In this document: positions 11,620 through 22,272 of the stretch, piece by piece
Layout: every line of letters starts with the position of its first letter
How positions within the stretch are numbered: the stretch's first letter is position 1
Assembly: GCA_039090855.1 (NCBI GenBank)
Contig: CM077013.1
Span: 142,683,240-142,747,239, forward strand
Reading direction: 5' to 3'
Source of the DNA: Macrothele yani
Lineage: Eukaryota; Arthropoda; Arachnida; Araneae; Macrothelidae
DNA length: 64,000 bases
Made by a program: the position numbers and the translations under genes
Notes under the pieces: generated by a model
Database searches by the model: none
Seen by the model: the letters and a program-made list of their open reading frames with translations, nothing else
Told to the model about the DNA's origin: nothing

Positions 11620-12216
11620 ATGGCTTCACGTGGTTGTGTAAATCATCCAGACATATTTTGCTACATATGTGGCTGTTATACGACAGGAAAAAACCAGAGG
11701 CAAAATATTGCGCCTTTCGTGAAAAATGCTTATTTTCAATACTTCGGCATTAAACTAGCAGATCAGGACAAAGTTTGGTCTCCTCACAATGTGTGCTGTG
11801 CATGTGTTTAGGGGTTGAGGAACTGGAAAAGTGGAAAAAGGGCATCAATGCCGTTCGGTGTACCTATGGTGTGGCGTGAGCCAAAAAATCACAGTGACGA
11901 CTGCTACTTCTGCACAGTGAATATCGTGGGCCATACCCGAACCAGTAAGCATAACATTGTGTATCCCAATATCCCATCTGCCATAAGACCAGTGCCCCAT
12001 AGTGAATCCATCCCTGTGCCATTCCCGTCCAATATCAAGCCCCCAACAGACACCGATTCAGACGGTGATACAAGTGATGAGATGTACCAACCGGACAGCA
12101 TGGAGGATGAAACCCCAGTGCCATTTGCCCAGCACGAACTGAATGATTTGGTTCGTGATCTGAATTTACCTAAAGACGCAGCAGAGCTTTTAGGATCACG
12201 ACTTCAGGAAAAGAAT
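11620..12216 (+). pseudogene. Cys-rich uncharacterised protein, N-terminal fragment with a stop
   Basis: The frame starts at ATG 11620 (MASRGCVNHPDIFCYICGCY). It reads a Cys-rich N-terminus with CxxC pairs (FCYICG, NVCCAC), then a TAG at 11809-11811, then continues in the same frame with SGKRASMPFGVPMVWREPKN and DCYFCTVNIVG, an acidic linker (DTDSDGDTSDE) and LNDLVRDLNLPKDAAELLGS. I recall this as the start of a multi-copy protein family in arthropod and other invertebrate genomes that is usually left uncharacterised; I do not know its function. The frame ends abruptly at about 12216 where a Tc1 fragment begins, so the C-terminal part is missing. Confidence 0.65.
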
Positions 12217-12498
12217 TACCGTGGCTACGCCTGATGAACTATGGCAACGTGTGGAAGCAGCCTGGACCGACATACCCCAAGCCCACACCCTAAGCATCTT
12301 TTGTTTGATGCCGCGGCGTGTAGCGGCAGTTACTACCAGCCATGGGGCCCCACGAACTAGTGATGTCTGCGTGTTCCGCAAGTCGCACGGGCCTGCAATC
12401 TCAATCGTTTCATCTTTGTATCTGTTGTTATGTTCCAGTACATCTGGCTTTGCTATCTCCTGTCCTTCTTGGTGTTGCATTTTGGGTGGCCAGCAGTG
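12217..12498 (+). mobile_element. Tc1 family A, 3' end fragment
   Basis: From CGTGGCTACGCCTGATGAAC onward this matches the 3' part of the family A transposase (PDELWQRVEAAWTD, LMPRRVAAVTTSHG) and the right terminal repeat GGTGGCCAGCAGTG, with TA at 12499-12500. The left three quarters are missing and the sequence is joined directly to the gene fragment upstream, which suggests a deletion that removed both the rest of that gene and the Tc1 5' part. Confidence 0.9.
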
Positions 12499-12543
12499 TA
12501 TGTTCTCCATAAATTACTGATTACTCACGAATTAGTGATCGTA

Positions 12544-12789
12544 CTAAATTACCCTGTAAAAGAATGCCGACGACGAGAAACTTTTATATGCATCGAACTG
12601 TTCTGTGGTAAAGGCACTACGACCAAAGACGAAGTAATCGAAAATAGTTACTGTTTGCACTTTCGGAAAACTTTTCGCATCACCTTCGAAGATACTTGCT
12701 TTCAGCACATAACGATCTTTTCCTTCAATTTTTTCCACATACGGCATTTTGTACTCGGCAGTTAAAGTTTCGAAGTAAGACGCCATCAT
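12544..12789 (-). pseudogene. N-terminal fragment of a repetitive uncharacterised protein (possible first exon)
   Basis: The minus-strand frame MMASYFETLTAEYKMPYVEK contains YVLKASIFEGDAKSFPKVQT and FVFGRSAFTTEQFDAYKSF. The pattern of an isoleucine-rich core followed by YT-x-EQ-x-x-AYKS reminds me of the start of a group of multi-copy invertebrate proteins that carry a SWIM-type zinc finger or YqaJ-type nuclease further on; this is recall, not a search. The frame ends after FFY near a GGTAATT that could be a splice donor. No downstream exon is recognised. Confidence 0.35.
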
Positions 12790-13394
12790 TTCAGCGGGGC
12801 TGGTTGTCCTTCAATCACGTTACTAAGGCTCGTAGCCAATGCTATACTGAGTGTCACGTGTCTGTTACATCCTCATAGTCCAAACGTTTTGGCAGGTCCA
12901 CAATTCCAGTCAGGTCCCCCTCTTTAATTCAGCTGTCAGACGCACTGGCAACTGCTGCAGAGTCCTCCAGGAAAGAAAATCTCTGTCCACGCATGGGTTG
13001 TCTGATCTTGTGAAACAAGTCTAAGTCCGGTGAACTCATGTCTGAAAATGGGCCAAAGGCATTTTCCGCCTGGGGGCAAGCCCAGATTTGCCGCCTCTTG
13101 TACGATAAAGTTTTTCAACTTTTATTCCCTTTTACATGAAAAAAATACCTTTAGCAACATTATTTTCTATTTCCCGTAAATTATGTTATCGTAAAACACA
13201 ATTGTCTGATATAATACTGAATGAAAAAAAAATCTGAAAAACTAGTTCAGATGACGCTGAAAATAATCCAAGAATTCAACTTCTGCTCTGTCAATTCACA
13301 CAAACGCCCGCTTTATTGGTGAAAAAAAAGTTTTGTCTTGTACGAGGATAAATATATTAGAGCTTTCCCTGTGGAGAGCGGTAATTGTGATATA

Positions 13395-14670
13395 CACTGC
13401 TGGCCACCCAAAATGCAACACCAAGAAGGAAGCATCCCATTGGCCTGAAATTCGCAGCATGCGTCTCCCGCAAGAGGACATGCAAACGATTAGCATTGCA
13501 GGGTATATGCAAATCATGTGCGCCCGACACGCCACCGAGCATTATAAGAAGGATGCACAGAAGGCGGGGTGTAAGTAGTATAAGTGTGTTATGCTGCCGG
13601 ACCTGTGCGTGGGAAGCTTCCTGATGCCTCGTCGCAGAATACGGCAGTCATTCCAGCACGTTTCGGAGTTCGACAGAGGACAAATAGTGACTTATCGCGA
13701 CAGCGGTTTATCGTACCGAGACATCGGCGCCCGTGTGGGACGACATCCAGCCACAGTGAGGCGAGTATGGATTCGGTGGGTGCAGGGGTGACGGTCGGAC
13801 CGACGTGAGCGATTGCCGCAGACCACCACCGAACGAGAGGACCGGCACGTTGTGTGGCGGGCATTGACGGCGCTCACCGACACATCACGAACGTTAGCGC
13901 AGGAATTAGGGTGTGTTGCGCAACAACCTGTGTCAGCACGTACCGTTCAACGGCACCCATTGCTCCGATTACTATTGACGTTACACCACCAGAGAGTGCG
14001 GCGGCAGTGGACCGTTGAACGCCGCACCTGGACTACGGAATGGCACGACATTGTCTTCTCCGACGAATCCTGCTTCTGCCTGCAACACCACGACGGTCGG
14101 ATCCGCGTGTGGCTGCACCACGGCGAGAGACTGTATGACGCTTGCATTATGCATCGCCGGTACACTCAACAGCCACCGCTATATCTCCGACGTTTTGGAG
14201 CCTGAAGTCCTCCCTTACCTGCAAGCGACCACGTTTCAACAGGACAATGTGCGCCCGCACGCATCATGCAACAATTCTTCACGGCCCACCAGGTGTCACT
14301 GCTGCCGTGGCCCGCCTGTTCTCCCGATGTGTCGCCCATCGAACACGTCTGGTCGCTGATCGGCAACAGAGTGGCCCGGCAAGCACCACCCGCGGCTATG
14401 CCTGATGAACTGTGGCAACATGTGGAAGCAGCCTGGACCGACATAGCCCAAGCTCACATCCTAAGCCTCTTTCGTTCGATGCCGCGGCGTGTAGCGGCCG
14501 TTATTGCCAGTCATGGGGTCACACGAACTAATGATGTCTGCGTGTTCCGCAAGTCGCACGGGCCTGTAAGCCCAATCGTTTCATCTTTGTATCTGTTGTT
14601 ATGTGTCCAGTAAATCTAGCTGTGCTATCTCGTGTCCTTCTTGGCGCTGCATTTTGAGTGGCCAGCAGTG
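13395..14670 (+). mobile_element. Tc1/mariner element, family A, copy 2 (dead)
   Basis: The left end starts CACTGCTGGCCACCC and the right end ends GAGTGGCCAGCAGTG, with TA on both sides (13393-13394 and 14671-14672). It is about 120 bp shorter than copy 1, in part because of an internal deletion in the catalytic region. Confidence 0.92.
13624..14526 (+). pseudogene. Tc1-family transposase pseudogene (family A)
   Basis: The frame opens at ATG 13624 (MPRRRIRQSFQHVSEFDRGQ), carries GLSYRDIGARVGRHPAT and hits TGA at 13789-13791, after which the same frame continues to HDIVFSDESCFCLQHHDG. After CIMHR the part expected to hold SPGVMVWGAIGYDTR is absent (deletion near 14160). The rest follows in other frames: TFQQDNVRPHASC, then LLPWPACSPDVSPIEHVWSL, which holds the catalytic Glu, and PDELWQHVEAAWTD. 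Stop, deletion and frameshift make it non-functional. Confidence 0.88.
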
Positions 14671-14884
14671 TATATAACATTGAACATTATGTGCGTCTCC
14701 AACTATTCCAACCAAAAAATCTCTCATATGGGTAAAAATACAAATAAGTTGTATAAAGCAAAAAGCAAATTCGAAATAACTGGTTTTCGTATTAAATAAA
14801 CATATTTTAATCTATAAACTAAAGCTTCAAGAAAACACACAAACGTGCGCAGTTTCAGCTAAAAGTAACTATTGTAGCTTTTTT

Positions 14885-15060
14885 TTTTTTTGTCACAAAC
14901 TTTTTAACAATGTCCGAATTGTCTAGGTCTGCAGCAATTTTGTTTTCACTACTAATGATACTTATATTTGAAAGTCGTTCCTGTTTCATATTTAATCAAA
15001 AGTAACTTTTCATGATTTTAAGTTTGGAAAACGATCTTTCTCTGTAAGACACTGTTACAG
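14885..15060 (-). pseudogene. hAT transposase C-terminal fragment (ZMYM1-like)
   Basis: On the minus strand the sequence reads VTVSYRERSFSKLKIMKSY, a TGA, then NMKQERLSNISIISSENKIA followed by DLDNSDIVKKFV. The RSFSKLKxxKxY followed by QERLSxLxIxSxE is the hAT dimerisation region as found in ZMYM1-like transposon proteins. The copy is only the end of the protein and contains an in-frame stop. The remaining sequence from 14671 to 15599 shows no other coding feature. Confidence 0.7.
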
Positions 15061-15599
15061 ACAGCAAAAATTAGAAAAGAGGGTTTTGTGCACCTTATTC
15101 CGCTGTCAATTCTATGGAATGAAAAAGGGGACATTGTAATTTTAAAGACCTTTTTGGTTTTCAAGCTTAGTAGTAAAAAGGTGTTTGTTTTTAGACAGTG
15201 TAAAAATCCACAAAATTTGTTAGTTTAACTTCACATGGGACACGTGTCACCCCCCTCCCCACCGTATTTTGCTACAGGCATCATAAAAATATTCTTAAAG
15301 CTGTGCTGAATTATTTGGAAAACATATATTAACGAGTCATTTGAAAATATATATTCTAAGGAACTTTATGGGTTCATGTGATGCTTAACATAAGTTTTAA
15401 AACCCCCGACGTGTTCTACATTCTTTTAAACATCCATTTACTTGTTTTAACATTTTTATTATGGTTGGTATAACTACAAGAGATTTTGGCATTAATTTGC
15501 TACGAACATTACTTCCTGAAGAGTGTACTAAATCTTTCGGGAACAAATAAACTTGCATCTTTCCCTATTTTTATTATTTTTTTCTAAGAAAGGTTGGTT

Positions 15600-16071
15600 A
15601 AACTTCGTGTATCACTGTCCCTAAAAGATTCGTCAAAGCGCTAACACAATGTATCGTGGATTGCATCCAAATTGTACCCCATTCCTCATTACCCTTACGG
15701 CATGGATCCTATTTTCTCACCTTGTTTCACAGAACAGTTTTACGGTCAAGACGGGTAAACTTCGTGTATCACTGTCCCTAAAAGATTCGTCAAAGCGCTA
15801 ACACAATGTATCGTGGATTGCATCCAAATTGTACCCCATTCCTCATTACCCTTACGGCATGGATCCTATTTTCTCACCTTGTTTCACAGAACAGTTTTAC
15901 GGTCAAGACGGGTAAACTTCGTGTATCACTGTCCCTAAAAGATTCGTCAAAGCGCTAACACAATGTATCGTGGATTGCATCCAAATTGTACCCCATTCCT
16001 CATTACCCTTACGGCATGGATCCTATTTCCTCACCTTGTTTCACAGAACAGTTTTACGGTCAAGACGGGAA
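15600..16071. repeat. Tandem repeat, three copies of a 157-bp unit
   Basis: Units start at 15600, 15757 and 15914 with AAACTTCGTGTATCACTG and end with TTACGGTCAAGACGGG. The period is exactly 157 bp. The three copies are almost identical (one T-to-C change near 16027 is the only one I see). Because 157 is not a multiple of three, no shared protein frame is kept. The near-identity indicates a recent amplification. Confidence 0.95.
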
Positions 16072-16138
16072 GTTCTTTCTCTAGAATTTGCAGCGGTAAG
16101 ATAATTCAGAAAAGAAAGCATATATTTCTTGAGCAATG

Positions 16139-16325
16139 CTACCATGAGCAACTCAGTGGTCTATAAGTAGTTGCCCGTCCCTAATTTAGGGCCACTGATT
16201 CCAGGGAAGAGAGAGAGCCAGTGCCGTAAGACAAACACGATATCCACGGCTCAGCGGTATTCGAACCCGGACTCTTCTCGGACGAATGATTACAAGCCAG
16301 CAGCGCTTAGACCACTGCGTGACCA
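16139..16325 (-). repeat. tRNA-derived SINE copy
   Basis: Reverse-oriented copy: ACCATGAGCAACTCAGTGGT, CCCGTCCCTAATTTAGGGCC, GCCAGTGCCGTAAGACAAAC, a changed B box (GGTATTCGAACCCGG, read reverse) and TTAGACCACTGCGTGACC for the A box. Boundaries are approximate. Confidence 0.88.
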
Positions 16326-16478
16326 GGACTACCTTTCAAGTCTCATCCTCCCAGATAAGAAAATCTTGCTCTGACCTTGACCTCAAGCATGAATTTTGTT
16401 TTTATTGTTGTATTTCAAATATTTTTGGCCATTTTTTTCAATACGACAAGAGACAACAATAAACTATGATACATACAT

Positions 16479-19400
16479 GTAAGGTCAGGTGATGCGTAAC
16501 ATCACAGCCTCTCCTTGACAAATGTCAACCCCACCTTCTCGTGGTACATCCTGTTCCCACTAAAGGGGCTCTGACGACCGCCAATAGCGGTATAACTATA
16601 CCATCGGGATAAGAGGAAATGCTATCCCACACTCACCAACCCGCTTGGCCAGCGTGGTGAGTTATGGCCAAACCCCCCAAAATGACTCCACAACTTAAAT
16701 CTTGGCCCTCAGTCTCCGGCAGCTGGAATGTACCTGGCCAAGGCAGCGGCCAGTGCGACATGAAGGCAGAGGGTGCTAAGAATCCCCGGAGGACCGGACT
16801 AGGCTGCCATCTGATGCTGACCTTGGCTACGTACAACGGACACTCCCTATCTTTTGATTCAAGGCTTCTTGAATTGGAAGAGGAACTACAAAGGATCAAG
16901 TGGGACATCGTCGGGCTAAGTGAGGTAAGGAGAAGATCTCATTGAACTGAAAAGTGGACATCTCTTCTACTATCGTGGGACAGATACTGGCAGAACTAGT
17001 GGTGTTGGATTTATAATAAACAAGAAACTGAAGGATAAAGTTGTAGAAGTTGAAAGTTCCTCTGACAGAGCTGCACGACTCGTTATCCAACTCTCGAGAA
17101 GATACCAGGCTCAGATTATTCAAACTTATGCACCCACCACAAGTCATCCTGAAGAAGAAATTGAAGAATTTTATGAGGAAATTCGTCATCTAAATAATAA
17201 AGGTAAGCAGCACTTGAAGATAATTATGGGAGATTTCAATGCAAAAATAGGGCAACGGCAACAGAATGAAACTTCAGTAGGTAAATTCGGTCACGGCAAC
17301 AGAATGAAACTTCAGTAGGTAAATTCGGTCACTGCAACAGAAACCAGCGTGGAAATACTCTCGTAGAGTTTGCAGAGGCAGAAGGGTTTTTCATCTTGAA
17401 CTCCTTTTTCAAGAAAAAGCCACACAGGAAATGGACATGGAGACATCCAAATGGGACGACAAGTGAAATTGATTTTATTATGTGTAACAAAAAATTCGTC
17501 ATAGAAGACTGCAGTGTGCTAAACAAGTTCAACACAGGCAGTGACCATAGATTGGTGAGATGTAAGATGCACCTCAACACTAAACTCGAACGTAGCAAGC
17601 TCATAAGACAAACAAAATGTATTGACATAACCAACCTTAAAAAACACCATAATACCTTCAAATTGGAACTGAAGAACAGATTCTCTGCTTTAGAAGGCCT
17701 AACATCGGAAGAAGTGGATATCTCTGAAGTTAACAGAAAAGTAACCAAAGCTCTTATGGAAACAGCAACAAAATTAGCTGGGTCTAAGAACAAATTGCAT
17801 GTGAACAAATTATCAGGAAAAACCAAAATGTTGATGCAAAAAAGAAGAGAGATGAGGACAACTAAAGAAGATGTGCCTTCCAAAGTGGAATATATAGAGC
17901 TATACAAGACAGTACGAAAAAGTATCACTGAAGACGTAAGGAAATTCAACTGTGAACTAGTAAGGAAAGCAATTGAAAACAACCAAAGCCTAAAGATAGC
18001 AAAGGGACATCTCAGTAAGGGAAAAAAACAGATTATGGCACTGAGAAAAGAAGATGGTTCTGTAACAAGAAATAGAGGCGAAATTTTGACAAGAGTGAAA
18101 GATTTCTACTCCAAATTATATGAAAAAGATGATACATGTACTCCAGACATCATGAAAGGTACCAGTACCAGAGTTCTTCCAGTCCTTCCAGCAGAAGTTG
18201 CACATGCAATCAAGAACATGAAGCGGGGAAAAGCTCCAGGAGAAGATGGAATTACTGTAGACATCATACAAGAAGCAAGTGGAGAAATCGAAACAGTATT
18301 CGCCCAAATTTTCACTCGGTGCCTTAATGAAGGGAAAATTCCTGAGGATTGGAACAACGCTACAATGATCTTGCTACATAAAAAAGGTGACATTGAGGAT
18401 CTCAGGAACTACAGACCTATCAGCCTCCTATCAGTGGTTTATAAAATCTTCACTAAAGTTCTTTCACACCGCTTGAAGGTGACACTGGACATGGCTCAAC
18501 CGAGAGAACAAGCTGGATTCAGGAGTGGCTACAGCACAATAGATCATATCCACGTACTGAGAGAACTAATTGAAAGAGCGAGGGAATATGAGCTTCCATT
18601 GTGCATGGCTTTTATCGATTATGAAAAAGCCTTTGATTCGGTGAAACCATCAGCAGTTGCAATGGCTCTGAAATCCTGCGGTATTGAAGATGCATACATT
18701 AATATTATTAATAACATCTATGAAAATGCAAGTGCAAAGATTCGGCTGTTTGAAAATACAACACACATAAAAATTGGAAAAGGAGTGAGACAAGGTGACA
18801 CCATATCTCCGAAGCTCTTTAATGCCACATTGGAAAATGTCTTTCAATCACTGAACTGGGAAAACAAAGGGATAAAGATTAATGGAGATTATCTAACCCA
18901 CCTTCGTTTTGCTGATGATGTAGTCATTTTTGCAACTACCCCATCAGGGCTACAGAGTATGATCCAGGAACTTGCTGACAAGAGTACAGAAGTGGGATTA
19001 AAAATGAACTTTCAGAAGACAAAAGTGATGTACAATGCTTTTACAAGAAAGGAAGATTTATCGATTGATGGAGAAAAGCTGGAGATAACAGACACGTACG
19101 TTTATCTTGGACAGCAGATATCAAGTGAGGGTCACATTGGTGAAGAAATTAATCGGCGTACAAAACTTGCCTGGAGAGCTTTTGGAAGAAACAGTATAAT
19201 TTTCAAGAGCAATATGCCATTATGTCTTAAAAGAAAAGTGTTTGATCAATGCATCCTTCCAGTGCTTACGTATGGTGCAGAGACGTGGACCTTAGCTAAA
19301 AGAGACATACAAAGGCTGCAGACAACTCAAAGTAACATGGAGAGGTGCATGCTTGGTGTAACCAGGAGAGATAAGAAGAGGAACACGTGGATCCGAAAAA

Positions 19401-19689
19401 TGACAAGAGTGGAAGACATCATGATCAGAGTTAAATCCCTGAAATGGCAATGGGCTGGACATACTGCCAGAAGAACAGACTATCGATGGACAGCCGAAAT
19501 TTTAGATTGGATTCCAAGGGACAGGAAAAGACCCAGAAGAAGACCACATGGAAGATGGGTGGATGAAATTCGAAAGTATGCGGGAGTGACATGGAGGAGA
19601 CTGGCACAAGACAGACCGTTGTGGAGGAAACTTGGGGAGACCTTCGTCCAGCAGTGGATTGATAATGGTTGACAATGATGATGATGATG
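16479..19689 (+). mobile_element. RTE-like LINE, copy 1 (broken)
   Basis: The element starts TGTAAGGTCAGGTGATGCG and ends in (GAT)n/(ATG)n after GATAATGGTTGACAATG, the simple-repeat tail typical of RTE-type LINEs. An 8-bp ACATACAT flanks it on both sides (16471-16478 and 19690-19697), a target-site duplication. It is near-identical along its whole length to the intact copy at 41161-44344. Confidence 0.93.
16682..19672 (+). pseudogene. RTE-like endonuclease/reverse transcriptase, two frame lesions
   Basis: Compared with the intact copy, an 8-bp deletion near 16930 throws the frame into a stop at about 16943, and a 38-bp tandem duplication (17256-17331) follows. The two lesions together add 30 bp, so the original frame returns after 17331 and stays open to TGA 19670-19672. 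That part holds the end of the endonuclease (TSEIDFIMCNKKF, TGSDHRLVRCKM), the reverse transcriptase (GKAPGEDGITVDII, MAFIDYEKAFDSV, GVRQGDTISPKLF, HLRFADDVVIF) and the C-terminal YGAETWTLAKRD part. The 758-codon open frame from 17396 lacks most of the endonuclease. Confidence 0.92.
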
Positions 19690-19709
19690 ACATACATATA
19701 ATTAAGGTG

Positions 19710-20455
19710 TTTTCTGAGTTAAGAGGTTAGCTCCTCAAAGGAAATATGTCTGCTACATCAAACTCAGTGATGATGTTAGATCACACTGTTGATGTATCAA
19801 AGTCTATATTTATAATTATCTTGGATCACAGTCTATGCTTCACCCAAATCAATAATGCACAATCTTTTGTTCTTCATTCACATTTATTCTTTTCCACATG
19901 CAGACATTCTTTTATCTGATCCTTCCACGATTCCTTTCGCTTTTATTTACTTTTCCTGCCCCTTGGGCTCAATAAATCCTTTAGTAGCACCTAATAACTC
20001 ATTTTTTTCCTACATGGCCAAATACCCCATGATATTTGTTCTCACCCATTTTACTTTATAACATATTTTCGCTACACAGATGATCAGAATGAGTCTTTAC
20101 TGCACCCTTTTTCTGTAACACTTTTCTCCAACACACAGATGACCCCTATTCATTCTGCAGTATCTAGGTTTTATTACGGTGCATCCAAGTGGAAAAAGTG
20201 CACTTTCATACACAGTAATTTGGGACATTTTTGGCAACCTATCATTTCTGCGAAATCCAGCACCAACAACTATTACTTTCAAAGATGGTTTTACCATCTC
20301 ATCTGCTTTCTCTTACAAACGTGCTTCCAAAATACACAAACTCATTCACCTGATCTAACTCTATACCATTTACACTAATCTTGCATTCACTATTAATAGT
20401 TCCTCACTCAGAAACCATAACTGTTTTTTCCCTTATATACAAGCAGGACTCGATT
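19710..20455 (-). mobile_element. Second LINE family, 3' end fragment (old)
   Basis: The minus strand reads VNGIELDQVNEFVYFGSTF, then RNDRLPKMSQITVYESALFP, and its plus-strand image TAAGAGGTTAGCTCCTCAAA matches the 3' ends of the copies at 33290 and 58860. This is the region after the reverse transcriptase in an EN-RT LINE. Many shifts are present. It lies 20 bp from the end of the RTE copy. Confidence 0.65.
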
Positions 20456-20516
20456 TATGCCCGTTTCACTTTTGCTCCTCTCATAGATCACGATTGGAGT
20501 GGGTGACGAGTCACGA

Positions 20517-20715
20517 CTTTTTTTTATTGAATGTTTAACTCAATGGGATATAAGCAATCGCCCATCCCTAATTTAGGGCTGCTGCTTCCAGGGAAGGGAA
20601 AGATCCAGTGCCGTAAGACAAACACAACATCAATGCCTCATCAGGATTCGTACCGAGACCCATCTTGAACGAATGATCTGAAGCCATATCGTTTAGACCA
20701 CTGCTCCACACTATG
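20517..20715 (-). repeat. tRNA-derived SINE copy
   Basis: Reverse copy with TTTTTATTGAATGTTTAACT, GGGATATAAGCAATCGCCCA, CTAATTTAGGGCTGCTGC, ATCCAGTGCCGTAAGACAAA and a decayed head (CCATATCGTTTAGACCACTG). Just beyond, 20715-20903 holds pieces of other transposon ends: a GGCTACGCCATTG motif at about 20853 and a Tc1-like GACTGATCGGTGTAT at 20891. Confidence 0.82.
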
Positions 20716-21442
20716 GTCCTCGGGCCCGGACCCCCCTCCTTGAGGGGAGATTTAGTATGAATTTAAAGCGATATATATGTACACATGGGGCTTTCACCAA
20801 TAAACCAAACCCATGGAACCTGCCCCCCTCCCCTCCCTTAAGAAATTTCTGGCTACGCCATTGATCATAGGTAGGTGGTTTTAATGTTTTGACTGATCGG
20901 TGTATGAAAACTGTACTATCAATACACAAAGCTTTCCCAGAACATGAAAAAAATTCCCAGTTACACAATTTTTTTAAGATCTTTTATAGAAGTACGCTGA
21001 TTATCCTGTTTATTTGGTCATGAGCCTTTTCCAAGTTTACATACGCAGGAAAAATTTCTTAGGAATAGATAATTCTTTTCAATCATCATACATAATGCAA
21101 AAGTTTGGTGAGTACAGCTCCTATCTGATGTAAAACCACCCTTTATATTCCACACCCAGACATGCCAACCTTCAAAGCATGAAAATTGGGAGATTTTTAC
21201 AGCTCATAAAATCCCAAGAGCAATATTTTTTATTGCCATTTTACATACGTAGGAACAATTTTCAAGTAGTAGTATTAATCCACTAAACAAGTTCTGGAGA
21301 AAAAAAAAAAAAAAACAGTGCAAGAATCAACACCCCTCCCGAAATTCGTCTTCAAATACATTGATTCTGCAAGATAATGAAAATGGCCCACACGTTGTTC
21401 TTTATGAATAAAATAGTAGCTCTTTATGAATAAATAGTACTG

Positions 21443-21635
21443 TTTTTTTTTTATTGGAGGTTTAACGATCACCGTGAGCAACTCAATGGGCTATAAGCAG
21501 TCGCCCGTCTTTAATTTAGGGTCACTGGTTCCAGGGAAGGAACAGAGCCAGTGCCATAAGAGAAATACAACATCCATGCCTCACAGGCATCCAAACCCGG
21601 AGCCATCTCAGACGATCAGTCGGAAGCCAGCTTTC
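21443..21635 (-). repeat. tRNA-derived SINE copy
   Basis: Reverse copy: TTTATTGGAGGTTTAACGAT, CACCGTGAGCAACTCAATGG, CTATAAGCAGTCGCCCGTCT, GCCAGTGCCATAAGAGAAAT and CAGGCATCCAAACCCGGAG for a mutated B box. The A-box end is lost after GATCAGTCGGAAGCCAG. Confidence 0.85.
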
Positions 21636-22169
21636 TTTTTGTAGATATGAGGAGAGGGAAAAGTACGAAACTGATGACTGTAATGCTGCCTTGCATCGAT
21701 GCAGAAAGAAAAAGATTTCACAGGCGGTTCAAAATCTTTTTCTTCTGCATCGTTTTTCTTTTTTTTTATATTTATCCGGAGGGAAAAATCTGGAGTCCTT
21801 TCTCAACACTTTCTCTGGCACAGCAGGAAGATACCATGCTAGTTTTTACATGGTAAATTATGTGAAATACTCATTTTGCATTAGAAATATTAAGAAGTGC
21901 TGCTTTTTAGCATACAGCTGGATAATATATTTGAACCATTCAGCATACATTATACAATAATAAATTCCACACTTGAAACAACAACATAGCTTGAGGAGGG
22001 CTGGTGGTCCCTCCAAAATATTAATGGCAACTGAAACAACCACAATTTGTATTCCTGCAGTTGTATCAAGGTTTTCAAAAATGAACTGGCTGTGAAGAGC
22101 ATCCACACAATAAACAATCCGGCAATGGCCAAAATAAACAATGGAAGAGATCTTCTGAACCACTGAAGG

Positions 22170-22272
22170 GCTAATTTAAAATTACATACCTTTAACACCT
22201 ATCAGGATCTGATCTTCACATTATTTCTACCTGTAACATTTTTGCACTTCTATGCTGACAGCATGGAGCCAT
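22170..22272 (-). CDS. Possible first exons of a single-pass membrane protein (partial)
   Basis: On the minus strand an ATG in good context (CAAAATGG, 22272-22270) opens MAPCCQHRSAKMLQ and ends at a donor CAG|GTAGAA (exon 22231-22272). After 68 bp the acceptor CCCTTCAG (about 22162) leads in matching phase to WFRRSLPLFILAIAGLFIVW, a basic stretch followed by a hydrophobic segment of about 20 residues, then MLFTASSFLKTLIQLQ. Together this reads like a type II signal-anchor protein such as a Golgi enzyme; the family is not recognised. The frame continues to about 21950 without a clear domain. The start of the exon-2 frame and the gene itself are inferences. Confidence 0.3.

Noticed and set aside
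17329..17982. 217-codon minus-strand frame (and its twin at 41983-42636)
   Set aside because: It is the antisense shadow of the RTE open frame and appears in both copies for that reason.
21858..22163. 101-codon minus-strand hydrophobic frame (VVQKISSIVYFGHC...)
   Set aside because: It overlaps the candidate membrane-protein exon in another frame; only the other frame fits the phase of the upstream exon. Left open because neither is proven.
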